64,000 bases of DNA. Source: Rhizobium sp. ACO-34A. GTDB taxonomy: Bacteria; Pseudomonadota; Alphaproteobacteria; Rhizobiales; Rhizobiaceae. Where the stretch lies: the NCBI GenBank assembly GCA_002600635.1, contig CP021371.1:1801001-1865000 (forward strand). Direction: 5' to 3'. The translations under genes and the position numbers were made by a program. How positions within the stretch are numbered: the first letter of the stretch is position 1; every line of letters begins with the position of its first letter. Below the pieces are notes generated by a model. The model was given only the letters and a program-made list of their open reading frames with translations. It was not told the origin of the DNA and ran no database searches. Below, in pieces: positions 52,109 through 61,021 of the stretch.

Positions 52109-53338
52109 CAGCCGCTCCAGTCCGTGGAAGTGATAGACGTCCTTCACCTGCGGCGGAGCGGCGATCCGCATGCCGGGCAGTCGCCGGAACAGCAGCGGCA
52201 GCACGATGTTGAGCTCGAGACGCGCCAGCGGTGCGCCGATGCAGAAATGGATGCCCGCGCCGAAGGAGAGGTTTGGTGCTTCGTTACGGTCCGGCCGGAA
52301 GGTCAGCGGATCGGCGAATTTCTGCGGATCGAGATTGGCGGCGGCGAGGATCATGCTCACCTTGTCGCCTCGCTTGAACGACACGTCATCGATTTCCGCC
52401 GGCTCCAGACAATAACGCTGGAAGATGTGGACCGGAGCGCAGATGCGTAGCGTCTCCTCGACGGTTCTTTCGGTTGCCTTCTCGTCGCGGAACATCTCGG
52501 CAGGGGAGAGGCCGCTTTCGAGGATGACGCGCACCGAATTGCCGATCTGGTGCACCGTTGCCTCATGGCCGGCATTCAGCAACACGATCGTCGTCGAGAT
52601 GAGCTCGTCCTCGGTGAGGTACTGCCCCTTGTGCTCGGTGTGGATCATGTGGCTGAGGAGATCGTCCTGCGGATTGGCGCGACGCTCCGCGATCATGCTG
52701 CGCACGTAGTCGGCGAATTCCTGCGCCGAGCGATCGGCCGCTTCCTCGTCCGCGCGGGTGCGCTTGAACATGTACATGCCGACATAGTCGTGGGACCATT
52801 TGAGCAGCTGAGGCCCCATCTCCTCGGGAATGCCGATCATGCGGGCGATCATGGTCACCGGAATGATGTCGGCGAAGGTCGAGAGCAGTTCCGTCTTGCC
52901 ATCCTTCTCGAAGGCGTCGATCAACCGGTTGGCAAGCTCCGCGATCTCCGGCTTCATCTTCTCGACGTGCCGTGAGACGAAGGCGCGATTGACCAGCGTC
53001 CTCAGCCGCGTGTGTTCCGGCGCTTCCAGTTCCAGAAGGGAATGAGCTTCCGCGGCGTCGAAATGGCGCGTGTGGGCTGCAGGCTCAGGCATGCCCAGTT
53101 CTTCGCGGGTCGCGATATGCAGGATCTGTCGGCCGAAGCGCCGGTCGCGCAGAAGCGCGTTGACGGCGTCGTAGCCGGTGACGAACCACTGCTTCTGCTC
53201 CTCCCAATAGAAGGTCGGACATTCCGCGTGGAGCGCCGCATAGACGCGGTTCGGATCGGAATAGAAAGCCGGATTGCGGCCGTCGAGGCTGACGCGGCGC
53301 GAAGCCTTGTCGATGGAAAGGAAGGACAGGTCGGTCAT
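52094..53338 (-). CDS. Cytochrome P450
   Basis: A soluble bacterial class I-type P450 of 414 residues. The I-helix oxygen motif is LNAGHEATVHQIGN, the K-helix ExxR is EETLRICAP, and the haem-ligand segment is FGAGIHFCIGAPLARLE with Cys at about 366. The I-helix lacks the usual acid-threonine order AGxxT exactly but keeps AGHEAT. No ferredoxin or reductase gene is nearby, so electron partners are elsewhere. The substrate is unknown; a hydroxylase of a terpenoid, lipid or xenobiotic is possible. ATG 53338 gives the normal P450 N-terminus. Confidence 0.93.
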   Translation of the reverse strand: MTDLSFLSIDKASRRVSLDGRNPAFYSDPNRVYAALHAECPTFYWEEQKQWFVTGYDAVNALLRDRRFGRQILHIATREELGMPEPAAHTRHFDAAEAHSLLELEAPEHTRLRTLVNRAFVSRHVEKMKPEIAELANRLIDAFEKDGKTELLSTFADIIPVTMIARMIGIPEEMGPQLLKWSHDYVGMYMFKRTRADEEAADRSAQEFADYVRSMIAERRANPQDDLLSHMIHTEHKGQYLTEDELISTTIVLLNAGHEATVHQIGNSVRVILESGLSPAEMFRDEKATERTVEETLRICAPVHIFQRYCLEPAEIDDVSFKRGDKVSMILAAANLDPQKFADPLTFRPDRNEAPNLSFGAGIHFCIGAPLARLELNIVLPLLFRRLPGMRIAAPPQVKDVYHFHGLERLDLAW

Positions 53339-53385
53339 GGAGAAGTTCTCTAGCCAATCCGGAGCGTAGCCGGAAGGGGGCGTGT

Positions 53386-54648
53386 TCAGGAGCGGTAAAG
53401 ATCCTGTTGCGAGGAGGCGACCGTCTGCAGCCGACGCAATGCCGCTACCTGCCTGTCCGCCTGCTCGTCGATAGCCTGAGGCGTCGATGATGGCACGCAA
53501 AGCACCTTCTCGCCGGTCAGTACCGCGGTGCGGTTTCTTCCCCGCGCCTTCGCCTTGTAAAGCGCACGGTCCGCGCCGCTCATCAGGCGGTCGAGATCGG
53601 CTTCCGCAGCGGGCAGGATGGCAATGCCTATGCTTGCCGTGACGCGGATGATCTGACCCCCAAAGGCAATCGGCTTGTCGGCGACGGTGCGCCGGATCGC
53701 TTCCGCCACCAGAACGGCGTCGTGCATGCTGGTGACGTCCAGCAGGGCCGCAAATTCCTCGCCGCCGCTGCGGCCAAAACAGGCATTGGCGGGCATCAGC
53801 GACCGGCAGGACTGCGTGAAGCTTGTCAGCACCGTGTCTCCGGCCTGGTGCCCGTGGCTGTCGTTGATCTTCTTGAAGCGGTCGAGGTCGAATACCAGCA
53901 GCGCCACGTCGCGTTTCGCCCCGCTGGCGCGGGTGCGAATTGTTTCGAATTCGTCGAGCAGACCCCGCCGGTTGAGCGCGCCGGTCAAGGGATCCGTCAG
54001 CGCGAGCAGGCGCAGCCTGTCGGCGGAGCGATCCATCAGGATCTTGGTGAAAATGGCGATCGAACCCACGAAACCGGCAATGCCGGCGATGCCGACGAGA
54101 CCGCTGAGGGAAATTTCCTTGAAGTTGGCCGGTGTTTCCAGAACGGCTGACACGGCAAAGCCCAGATTGAACAGGGCCTGTACCACCCAGATCGCGATCA
54201 GGGTCTTGCGAAGACGGCTGGAGCTGAACTGGGCAGTGGTGACGACGGCTGCCATCATCAGGTAGCCCGCCGCTGCGGCGATATCGTAAAGCGCTACCCG
54301 GTAGGCGAAGGTTTCGCGTACGACGGGCAGAAGATTGCCTGCGACCCAGATGAGGCTTGGGATGACTGCAATGGAGAGGAGTGGCCGCTCATCGAGGTAG
54401 CGCACGCCCGCCAGCCAGAAGCCGTAGGCCGAAAGCGCGGTGAAGTTCGCGATCTGGATCGAGACGAAATCGGGTATCTGCCCGCGGAAGGTAACGAGCG
54501 TGATGCCGATGGCATGCGCGGCAAAACCCAGCGCGAACATCAGGTAATGTTTTTCGTTGCGAGCACGCAACCAGACCACCGCAAGCAGCATTGCCAGCGT
54601 ACCGGCTTCTGTCGCCCAGAGGAGGAACGCCGTTTTGACATCGAGCAC
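53386..54648 (-). CDS. Membrane-anchored GGDEF diguanylate cyclase
   Basis: 420 residues. Six to seven hydrophobic segments fill residues 5-205, then the GGDEF domain (LTDPLTGALNRRGLLDEFET, VFDLDRFKKINDSHGHQAGD, RSGGEEFAALL, YKAKARGRNRT). The active motif reads GGEEF, which is functional in many enzymes; no upstream RxxD inhibition site is clear. It starts at GTG 54648. It may supply c-di-GMP that controls the polysaccharide locus at 21.5-33 kb, but that link is an inference. Confidence 0.9.
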   Translation of the reverse strand: MLDVKTAFLLWATEAGTLAMLLAVVWLRARNEKHYLMFALGFAAHAIGITLVTFRGQIPDFVSIQIANFTALSAYGFWLAGVRYLDERPLLSIAVIPSLIWVAGNLLPVVRETFAYRVALYDIAAAAGYLMMAAVVTTAQFSSSRLRKTLIAIWVVQALFNLGFAVSAVLETPANFKEISLSGLVGIAGIAGFVGSIAIFTKILMDRSADRLRLLALTDPLTGALNRRGLLDEFETIRTRASGAKRDVALLVFDLDRFKKINDSHGHQAGDTVLTSFTQSCRSLMPANACFGRSGGEEFAALLDVTSMHDAVLVAEAIRRTVADKPIAFGGQIIRVTASIGIAILPAAEADLDRLMSGADRALYKAKARGRNRTAVLTGEKVLCVPSSTPQAIDEQADRQVAALRRLQTVASSQQDLYRS

Positions 54649-55012
54649 AGTGGTCGATCCTGAATTCGTTTTAGAGAATATGTCTTTAAATTGATGAAGA
54701 CAGGTTAATCAGTTCCTACGAAAACGGCGATGCCATGGCCGTCCCCAGTTTTTCCGTCCCTGTATTGAACGTTACCGAACGTTCACCATATGAGCCGTTT
54801 CTTGTGAAGTGGCTTCCCAGGCATTCGGAAAGATTAGGCAATTTGTCGCAAAAGCCTTACGCCCGCGGCAGAGACCAGCGCTTGACGATTAAGGATATCC
54901 GAAGCTCGCGTCTTGAAGTCGAGGGTGCGGACACTCTATGTAGGGATTGACAGATTTTACGTGATTCCCGTGCGCTTGCAGTGTTCGGGGAACAGGCTGA
55001 CAAAGGACGGAC
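54649..55012. other. Intergenic region upstream of clpP, with a possible RpoH promoter
   Basis: About 364 bases without a supported gene. A 71-codon plus-strand frame (54735-54950) has no ribosome binding site or recognisable motif and is left out. A heat-shock-like promoter may be CTTGAA (54912-54917) with CTATGT (54936-54941) 18 bases on, which would start transcription about 65 bases before the clpP ATG. The match is partial. Confidence 0.4.
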
Positions 55013-55645
55013 ATGAGAAATCCAGTTGATACCGCCATGGCTCTGGTGCCGATGGTCGTGGAGCAGACCAACCGCGGTGAACGCTCCTACGACATCTTTT
55101 CCCGCCTGCTGAAGGAACGCATCATTTTCCTTACGGGTCCGGTCGAAGACACCATGGCTTCGCTCGTCTGCGCGCAATTGCTGTTTCTCGAGGCCGAGAA
55201 CCCGAAGAAGGAAATCGCCCTCTACATCAATTCGCCGGGCGGCGTCGTGACTGCCGGCATGGCGATCTATGATACCATGCAGTTCATTCGCCCCGCAGTT
55301 TCGACGCTCTGCATCGGTCAGGCTGCATCCATGGGTTCGCTTCTGCTCGCCGCCGGCGAGAAGGGCATGCGCTTTGCGACGCCGAATGCACGCATCATGG
55401 TTCACCAGCCTTCGGGCGGCTTCCAGGGCCAAGCTTCGGATATTGAACGCCATGCTCGCGACATCATCAAGATGAAGCGTCGCCTGAACGAAGTTTACGT
55501 AAAACATACCGGCCGTACCTATGAGGAAGTCGAGCAGACGCTCGATCGTGACCACTTCATGGAAGCTGCGGACGCGAAGGACTGGGGTCTGATCGACAAG
55601 ATCCTGACCTCGCGTCAGGAAATCGAAGGCGTTCCGGCGGCCTGA
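55013..55645 (+). CDS. clpP: ATP-dependent Clp protease proteolytic subunit
   Basis: The serine protease core that associates with ClpX or ClpA. Start [20 protein letters not shown] includes a short propeptide typical of alphaproteobacteria. The catalytic serine is about S106 in [11 protein letters not shown] and the histidine about H131 in MVHQPSGG. 210 residues. AAGGAC precedes the ATG. clpX follows after a long structured gap, as in Caulobacter and rhizobia. Confidence 0.98.
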   Translation: MRNPVDTAMALVPMVVEQTNRGERSYDIFSRLLKERIIFLTGPVEDTMASLVCAQLLFLEAENPKKEIALYINSPGGVVTAGMAIYDTMQFIRPAVSTLCIGQAASMGSLLLAAGEKGMRFATPNARIMVHQPSGGFQGQASDIERHARDIIKMKRRLNEVYVKHTGRTYEEVEQTLDRDHFMEAADAKDWGLIDKILTSRQEIEGVPAA

Positions 55646-55943
55646 TGCTCCGTTGCGATATGGTCACGACCGGTGATGAACTGAAGCGGTCGTGATCACG
55701 TGAGGGGTTTAATCTGGCTGCGAAAGCGCTAATAGTAACTATTAAGGCTGTGTTGAATTTTTATGACATAGCTTGCGGTCTGTAGGGGTTTCGTTGCCGC
55801 CGGTCCCGGTTTGTGGGTCGCATGGACCGGCTAGTACCTCTCAGGATCGAATGAGCTCGGGGCCGAAGGGCGATCAGCGCCGGGCGTAGAGAGTGACCGC
55901 CCTCCGTCGAGGCGGAGGGGCGGCGTGCTGGAAGGATGAAGAT
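55646..55943 (+). promoter_or_regulatory. Structured clpP-clpX intergenic region
   Basis: It contains three long inverted repeats and a palindrome. TCACGACCG (55664-55672) pairs with CGGTCGTGA (55687-55695). TAATAGT-A-ACTATTA is a 15-bp palindrome at 55730-55744. CCGGTCC (55800-55806) pairs with GGACCGG (55824-55830). CCGCCCTCCG (55897-55906) pairs with CGGAGGGGCGG (55913-55923, one bulge), ending six bases before the clpX Shine-Dalgarno GGAAGGA. The first may end clpP transcription; the palindrome may be an operator; the last two would form in a clpX leader RNA. Confidence 0.5.
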
Positions 55944-57221
55944 ATGAGCAAGGTCAGCGGTAGCAACGGCGGTGACTCCAAGAATACCCTTTATTGTTCC
56001 TTCTGCGGCAAGAGCCAGCACGAGGTCCGCAAGCTGATTGCCGGCCCGACGGTGTTCATCTGCGATGAATGCGTCGAATTGTGCATGGACATCATCCGCG
56101 AGGAGAACAAGAGCTCCATGGTGAAGTCCCGTGACGGCGTTCCGACGCCGCAGGACATCATCAAGATCCTCGACGAATATGTGATCGGCCAGAAACAGGC
56201 CAAGAAGATCCTCTCCGTCGCGGTGCACAACCATTACAAGCGCCTCTCTCACGCCTCCAAGGGCGGTGAGGTCGAATTGGCGAAGTCGAACATCCTGCTC
56301 GTCGGCCCGACCGGCTGCGGCAAGACCTACCTTGCCCAGACGCTCGCGCGCATCATCGATGTGCCGTTCACCATGGCCGATGCCACGACGCTCACCGAAG
56401 CCGGCTATGTCGGTGAGGACGTCGAGAACATCATCCTGAAGCTTCTGCAGGCGGCTGACTACAACGTCGAACGCGCCCAGCGCGGCATCGTCTACATCGA
56501 CGAAGTGGACAAGATCTCCCGCAAGTCTGACAACCCGTCCATCACCCGTGACGTATCGGGCGAGGGCGTGCAGCAGGCACTGCTGAAGATCATGGAAGGC
56601 ACGGTTGCTTCCGTACCGCCGCAGGGTGGCCGCAAGCATCCGCAGCAGGAATTCCTGCAGGTCGATACGACGAACATCCTGTTCATCTGCGGTGGCGCCT
56701 TCGCTGGTCTCGACAAGATCATCTCCGCTCGCGGCGAAAAGACCTCGATCGGCTTCGGTGCGACCGTGGCTGCTCCGGACGATCGTCGCGTCGGCGAAGT
56801 GCTGCGCGAACTGGAACCGGAAGATCTGGTCAAGTTCGGCCTGATCCCGGAATTCATCGGTCGTCTGCCCGTTCTGGCGACGCTGGAAGATCTGGATGAA
56901 GACGCACTGATCCAGATTCTGTCCGAGCCGAAGAATGCACTCGTCAAGCAGTACCAGCGCCTGTTCGAGATGGAAGACGTCGAACTGACCTTCCACGAGG
57001 ATGCCCTGCGCGAGATCGCCCGCAAGGCCATCATCCGCAAGACCGGCGCCCGCGGCCTGCGCTCGATCATGGAAAAGATCCTGCTCGACACCATGTTCGA
57101 ACTGCCGGAACTGGAAGGCGTTCGCGAAGTCGTCATCTCCGACGATGTCGTCAACGGCAATTCCCGGCCGCTTTACATCTATGCCGACCGCCAGGAAGAA
57201 AAGGCCAACGCCTCGGCCTGA
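55944..57221 (+). CDS. clpX: ATP-dependent Clp protease ATPase subunit ClpX
   Basis: The unfoldase partner of ClpP. An N-terminal zinc-binding domain ([28 protein letters not shown]) precedes the AAA module with Walker A GPTGCGKT and the pore loop GYVGEDVEN; sensor and RKH-type residues follow. 425 residues. ATG 55944 follows GGAAGGA by seven bases; an upstream in-frame start is less likely. It ends at a good terminator. Confidence 0.98.
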   Translation: MSKVSGSNGGDSKNTLYCSFCGKSQHEVRKLIAGPTVFICDECVELCMDIIREENKSSMVKSRDGVPTPQDIIKILDEYVIGQKQAKKILSVAVHNHYKRLSHASKGGEVELAKSNILLVGPTGCGKTYLAQTLARIIDVPFTMADATTLTEAGYVGEDVENIILKLLQAADYNVERAQRGIVYIDEVDKISRKSDNPSITRDVSGEGVQQALLKIMEGTVASVPPQGGRKHPQQEFLQVDTTNILFICGGAFAGLDKIISARGEKTSIGFGATVAAPDDRRVGEVLRELEPEDLVKFGLIPEFIGRLPVLATLEDLDEDALIQILSEPKNALVKQYQRLFEMEDVELTFHEDALREIARKAIIRKTGARGLRSIMEKILLDTMFELPELEGVREVVISDDVVNGNSRPLYIYADRQEEKANASA

Positions 57222-57247
57222 TCCGCGATGGATTGAAATTGTGATGA

Positions 57248-57280
57248 AGGCCCGCCCTCGTGGTGGGCCTTTTCCGTTTT
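57248..57280 (+). terminator. Terminator of clpX
   Basis: AGGCCCGCC (57248-57256) pairs with GGTGGGCCT (57262-57270, one G-T pair) and is followed by TTTCCGTTTTT. It lies 27 bases after the clpX stop. Confidence 0.85.
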
Positions 57281-57533
57281 TGCACCTGTTTTCCAGTGTT
57301 GTTTTGATCCGCGGCCTCAGCCGCTACCGTAAATCGTTAATACGCCAGTTTTCGCCGGCCACGGCTTGGGTTAGAAAAGAACGAAGTGCTTCGCTCGCGG
57401 TCGCCGCCGCTGATCGGATCGCCGGGCTGGTCGCTTGTCTCGCTTCGGGCCAGACCAACGGGTTATTTGTAGGTTCGGGCCGCTGACTGTAATATCGTCG
57501 TCACAATCTCGGTGGCGGTGCACGGGCGGCAGG

Positions 57534-57562
57534 CTTGAATTCGCGTTCTGAGAACTCCATTT
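57534..57562 (+). promoter_or_regulatory. RpoH (sigma-32)-type promoter of lon
   Basis: CTTGAA (57534-57539), 17 bases, CCATTT (57557-57562) agrees well with the alphaproteobacterial heat-shock promoter (CTTGAA then CYTAT/CCAT-type -10). The start of transcription would fall near 57569, about 80 bases before the lon ATG. lon is a known RpoH target in many proteobacteria. Confidence 0.6.
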
Positions 57563-57580
57563 CTTGGAGGAGCAAGAAAT

Positions 57581-57646
57581 ATGCCTGTCGCCTTTGGGGT
57601 ATGGCATTTGGTCCCGGGCTTGCCCGGGACGTCGGAAAGGAAGTGA
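57581..57646 (+). CDS. Short upstream ORF before lon (21 codons), possible leader peptide
   Basis: An ATG at 57581 follows the strong Shine-Dalgarno GGAGG (57566-57570) by 10 bases and opens a frame of 21 codons ([21 protein letters not shown]) whose TGA at 57644-57646 lies one base before the lon ATG. The coding sequence contains a 9-bp hairpin (57611-57630). Such an arrangement allows translational coupling or attenuation of lon. The palindrome could instead be a remnant of a dispersed rhizobial repeat, and the ORF fortuitous. Confidence 0.35.
   Translation: MPVAFGVWHLVPGLPGTSERK
57611..57630 (+). other. Strong hairpin just before the lon ribosome binding site
   Basis: GTCCCGGGC (57611-57619), TT, GCCCGGGAC (57622-57630) form a perfect inverted repeat. 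It ends five bases before the Shine-Dalgarno of lon. The CGGGCTTGCCCG core also resembles rhizobial repetitive palindromes, so it may be a repeat remnant rather than a dedicated element. Confidence 0.45.
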
Positions 57647-57647
57647 A

Positions 57648-60065
57648 ATGTCGAAAACGTCTGCAGCAAACGAGAGCAATATCTATCCCGTATTGCCTCT
57701 GCGCGACATCGTGGTTTTCCCACACATGATCGTGCCTTTGTTCGTCGGGCGCGAGAAGTCCATTCGCGCTCTCGAAGAGGTCATGGGCTCCGACAAGCAG
57801 ATCATGCTGGCGACCCAGATCAATGCCGGTGATGACGATCCGGAACCCTCCGCCATTTACGAGGTCGGCACCGTCGCCAATGTTCTCCAGCTTCTGAAGC
57901 TGCCGGACGGCACCGTGAAGGTGCTGATCGAGGGCAGGGCGCGTGCCCGCATCGATACCTACACCGCGCGTGAAGAGTTCTACGAGGCAACGGCGCAGAT
58001 TCTCGCCGAGCCGGCCGAAGACGCCGTCGAGATCGAGGCTCTGTCCCGCTCGGTCGTCTCCGAGTTCGAGAACTACGTCAAGCTGAACAAGAAGATCTCG
58101 CCGGAAGTCGTTGGCGCCGCGAGCCAGATCGAGGACTACTCGAAGCTGGCCGATACGGTCGCATCGCACCTGTCGATCAAGATCACCGAGAAGCAGGAGA
58201 TGCTCGAGACCGTCAGCGTCAAGCAGCGTCTCGAAAAGGCTCTCGGCTTCATGGAAGGTGAAATCTCCGTCCTTCAGGTCGAAAAGCGCATCCGTTCGCG
58301 CGTCAAGCGCCAGATGGAGAAGACCCAGCGCGAGTACTACCTCAACGAACAGATGAAGGCGATCCAGAAGGAGCTCGGCGACGGCGAGGATGGCCGTGAC
58401 GAGATGGCCGAGCTGGAAGAGCGCATCTCCAAGACCAAGCTTTCCAAGGAAGCCAGGGAAAAGGCCGATGCCGAACTGAAAAAGCTGCGCCACATGAGCC
58501 CCATGTCGGCGGAAGCAACGGTGGTTCGCAACTACCTCGACTGGCTGCTGGGCCTGCCCTGGGGCAAGAAGTCCAAGGTCAAGGTTGATCTGAATGCCGC
58601 CGAGAAGATCCTCGACGAGGATCATTTCGGTCTGGACAAGGTCAAGGAGCGCATCGTCGAATATCTCGCCGTTCAGGCTCGCGCGACCAAGATCAAGGGT
58701 CCGATCCTTTGCCTTGTCGGCCCTCCGGGCGTCGGTAAGACCTCGCTCGCCAAGTCGATCGCCAAGGCAACCGGCCGCGAATATGTCCGTATGGCGCTTG
58801 GCGGCGTGCGTGACGAGGCCGAAATCCGCGGTCACCGCCGCACCTATATCGGTTCGATGCCCGGCAAGATCGTGCAGTCGATGAAGAAGGCCAAGAAGTC
58901 CAACCCGCTCTTCCTGCTCGACGAGATCGACAAGATGGGCATGGATTTCCGTGGCGATCCTTCGTCGGCGCTGCTCGAGGTGCTGGATCCGGAACAGAAC
59001 TCCACCTTCATGGACCACTACCTGGAAGTGGAATACGACCTGTCCAACGTGATGTTCGTCACCACGGCCAACACGCTGAACATCCCGGGCCCGCTGATGG
59101 ACCGCATGGAGATCATCCGCATCGCCGGTTATACCGAAGATGAAAAGCGGGAAATCGCCAAGCGGCACCTGCTGCCCAAGGCCATCAAGGAACATGCGTT
59201 GCGTCCGGAAGAATTTTCGGTCAGCGACGATGCGCTGATGGCCGTGATCCAGCAGTACACCCGCGAAGCCGGTGTCCGTTCCTTCGAGCGCGAACTGATG
59301 AAGCTCGCCCGCAAGGCGGTCACCGAGATCATCAAGGGCAAGGTGAAGTCCGTCGCCGTCACCGCCGAGAACATTCACGACTATCTCGGCGTGCCGCGCT
59401 TCCGGCATGGTGAAGCTGAAGGCGAGGATCAGGTCGGTATCGTTACCGGTCTGGCCTGGACCGAGGTGGGCGGCGAACTGCTGACCATCGAAGGCGTGAT
59501 GATGCCGGGCAAGGGCCGCATGACGGTCACCGGCAACCTGAAGGACGTCATGAAGGAGTCGATTTCGGCTGCTGCATCCTATGTCCGCTCGCGGGCTGTG
59601 GATTTCGGCATCGAGCCGCCGCGGTTCGACAAGAGCGACATCCACGTGCACGTTCCGGAGGGTGCAACGCCGAAGGACGGTCCGTCCGCCGGTATCGCCA
59701 TGGCGACCGCTATCGTGTCGATCATGACCGGTATCCCGGTTTCCAAGGATGTTGCCATGACGGGTGAAGTCACCCTGCGCGGTCGCGTCCTGCCGATCGG
59801 TGGCCTCAAGGAAAAGCTGCTTGCCGCTCTGCGCGGCGGCATCAAGAAGGTTCTGATCCCGGAAGAAAACGCCAAGGATCTGGCGGACATTCCGGACAAC
59901 GTGAAGAACAATCTTGAGATCGTTCCGGTCTCGCGGATGGGCGAAGTCATCAAGCATGCGCTGGTTCGTGTACCTGAACCGATTGAATGGGACGGAACCG
60001 TTGAAACCCCGGCAATCGGTACCGTCGAAGGGTCCGACGAAACGGGCACTTCCATGGCGCATTGA
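57648..60065 (+). CDS. lon: ATP-dependent protease Lon
   Basis: An 805-residue LonA-type protease that degrades misfolded and regulatory proteins. The N-terminal substrate-binding domain begins [20 protein letters not shown]; the coiled-coil region contains [20 protein letters not shown]; the AAA Walker A is GPPGVGKTS; the Ser-Lys dyad is S680 in KDGPSAG and about K723 in GGLKEK. ATG 57648 is chosen for AAGGAAG about seven bases upstream. It is followed by a strong terminator and hupB, the usual order. It carries an RpoH-type promoter. Confidence 0.98.
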   Translation: MSKTSAANESNIYPVLPLRDIVVFPHMIVPLFVGREKSIRALEEVMGSDKQIMLATQINAGDDDPEPSAIYEVGTVANVLQLLKLPDGTVKVLIEGRARARIDTYTAREEFYEATAQILAEPAEDAVEIEALSRSVVSEFENYVKLNKKISPEVVGAASQIEDYSKLADTVASHLSIKITEKQEMLETVSVKQRLEKALGFMEGEISVLQVEKRIRSRVKRQMEKTQREYYLNEQMKAIQKELGDGEDGRDEMAELEERISKTKLSKEAREKADAELKKLRHMSPMSAEATVVRNYLDWLLGLPWGKKSKVKVDLNAAEKILDEDHFGLDKVKERIVEYLAVQARATKIKGPILCLVGPPGVGKTSLAKSIAKATGREYVRMALGGVRDEAEIRGHRRTYIGSMPGKIVQSMKKAKKSNPLFLLDEIDKMGMDFRGDPSSALLEVLDPEQNSTFMDHYLEVEYDLSNVMFVTTANTLNIPGPLMDRMEIIRIAGYTEDEKREIAKRHLLPKAIKEHALRPEEFSVSDDALMAVIQQYTREAGVRSFERELMKLARKAVTEIIKGKVKSVAVTAENIHDYLGVPRFRHGEAEGEDQVGIVTGLAWTEVGGELLTIEGVMMPGKGRMTVTGNLKDVMKESISAAASYVRSRAVDFGIEPPRFDKSDIHVHVPEGATPKDGPSAGIAMATAIVSIMTGIPVSKDVAMTGEVTLRGRVLPIGGLKEKLLAALRGGIKKVLIPEENAKDLADIPDNVKNNLEIVPVSRMGEVIKHALVRVPEPIEWDGTVETPAIGTVEGSDETGTSMAH

Positions 60066-60110
60066 GGCTCTTTTGCCTTAATCTTGCCAAATTGACACAT
60101 CGAACGGAAA

Positions 60111-60138
60111 AAGGCTGGCATTTTTGCCAGCCTTTTTT
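60111..60138 (+). terminator. Terminator of lon
   Basis: AAGGCTGGCA (60111-60120), loop TTTT, TGCCAGCCTT (60125-60134), continuing into a run of six Ts (60133-60138). A perfect 10-bp stem. Confidence 0.95.
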
Positions 60139-60270
60139 GTGCAAACTCCCTGAAACGTCTTGTTTTCCGGGCGATTGCGGTGCTTTTCAGTTGCGTAGGG
60201 CAGATGCTTACGTATTGTCCGCCCGACTTATCCATTGAGTCGTTTCATACCAGTCAGAAAGGGTGGAAAC

Positions 60271-60546
60271 ATGAACAAGAACGAACTCGTATCCGCGGTC
60301 GCCGAAAAGGCCGGCCTCACCAAGGCCGATGCAGCTTCCGCCGTCGACGCCGTTTTCGAAACGGTTCAGGCAGAGCTGAAGAACGGCGGCGATGTTCGCC
60401 TCGCTGGCTTCGGTGCTTTCACCGTTGCTCGTCGCGAAGCCTCCAAGGGCCGCAACCCGTCGACCGGCGCTGAAGTCGATATCCCGGCTCGCAACGTTCC
60501 GAAGTTCACGGCCGGCAAGGGCCTGAAGGACGCTGTAAACAGCTAA
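60271..60546 (+). CDS. hupB: DNA-binding protein HU-beta
   Basis: A 91-residue nucleoid protein. MNKNELVSAVAEKAGLTKAD at the start and the DNA-intercalating arm segment RREASKGRNPSTGAEVDIPA are typical. GGGTGGA precedes ATG 60271. Located directly after lon, as in most proteobacteria. Distinct from ihfA at 17438. Confidence 0.97.
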   Translation: MNKNELVSAVAEKAGLTKADAASAVDAVFETVQAELKNGGDVRLAGFGAFTVARREASKGRNPSTGAEVDIPARNVPKFTAGKGLKDAVNS

Positions 60547-60557
60547 TCAGCTGGCTA

Positions 60558-60622
60558 CCTTCGCTCGGATGGAGCGAAGGCTTGGCATCGCAATTTGAGC
60601 CCGGCCTCGTGCCGGGCTTTTC
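60558..60622 (+). terminator. Terminator pair after hupB
   Basis: Two hairpins follow hupB. CCTTCGCTC (60558-60566) pairs with GAGCGAAGG (60572-60580). AGCCCGGC (60598-60605) pairs with GCCGGGCT (60611-60618), with a TTT tail continuing TTCCGTTT. The second is the likely intrinsic terminator. Confidence 0.8.
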
Positions 60623-60672
60623 CGTTTCAGCGGCTTGCCTGCCGTGATGCGTTGCCGTATCGATCTTCCGCT

Positions 60673-60690
60673 GACGTCCATATGGACGTC
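60673..60690. promoter_or_regulatory. Perfect 18-bp palindrome upstream of the FMN riboswitch
   Basis: GACGTCCATATGGACGTC at 60673-60690 is a perfect palindrome ending 8 bases before the aptamer. It may be an operator for the ribN promoter, or, if transcribed, an extra hairpin 5' of the riboswitch. No regulator is evident. Confidence 0.45.
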
Positions 60691-60698
60691 GGCATTCG

Positions 60699-60844
60699 TT
60701 CTCAGGGCGGGGTGAAAGTCCCCACCGGCGGTAAGGGGTTCAGTTCCCAAGCCCGCGAGCGCCTTCCGAAGCTCAAGGCATCGGAAGGGTCAGCAGATCC
60801 GGTGTAACTCCGGAGCCGACGGTCATAGTCCGGATGAAAGAGAA
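60699..60844 (+). promoter_or_regulatory. FMN riboswitch (RFN element)
   Basis: All conserved blocks of the FMN aptamer are present: TTCTCAGGGCGGGGTGAAAG and CCCACCGGCGGTAA, then AAGCCCGCGAGCG, GTCAGCAGATCCGGTG, CCGGAGCCGACGGT, and ATAGTCCGGATGAAAGAGAA, whose end pairs with the starting TTCTC to close P1. It senses FMN and reduces expression of the following gene when flavin is plentiful. About 177 bases separate it from the ribN ATG; a GGGGGA/TCCCC pairing lies in that gap (about 60939-60960) but no clear T-tract, so translational control may be used. Confidence 0.96.
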
Positions 60845-61021
60845 TGAGGTATCGGTTGCGTGCCTGCTTCGGATGGATGGTCCGTGGTCTAGGCTCTCGA
60901 CCGGCTGTTGCCGTGTGCTCAGGCCTCGGCGCAGCAGGTGGGGGGAATGCCTTGTCGCTCCCCGCGCATTGTCCTCATGCGTCCTGATTTGTGTTGGTCT
61001 CTTTCTCAAAGGAAGAAAGAC

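Larger units (their letters stand above)
57222..57580. other. clpX-lon intergenic region
   Basis: 359 bases. It holds the clpX terminator (57248-57280), a sequence of no evident gene content up to 57530, and the RpoH-like lon promoter. An 8-bp inverted repeat, ATTTCTTG (57559-57566) with CAAGAAAT (57573-57580) around GAGGAG, overlaps the promoter -10 and the ribosome binding site of the small ORF that follows. Confidence 0.6.

Noticed and set aside
54735..54950. 71-codon plus-strand ORF upstream of clpP
   Set aside because: No ribosome binding site, no motif, and it overlaps the probable clpP promoter.
57501..60062. 853-codon minus-strand frame opposite lon
   Set aside because: Shadow of lon; no known motifs.
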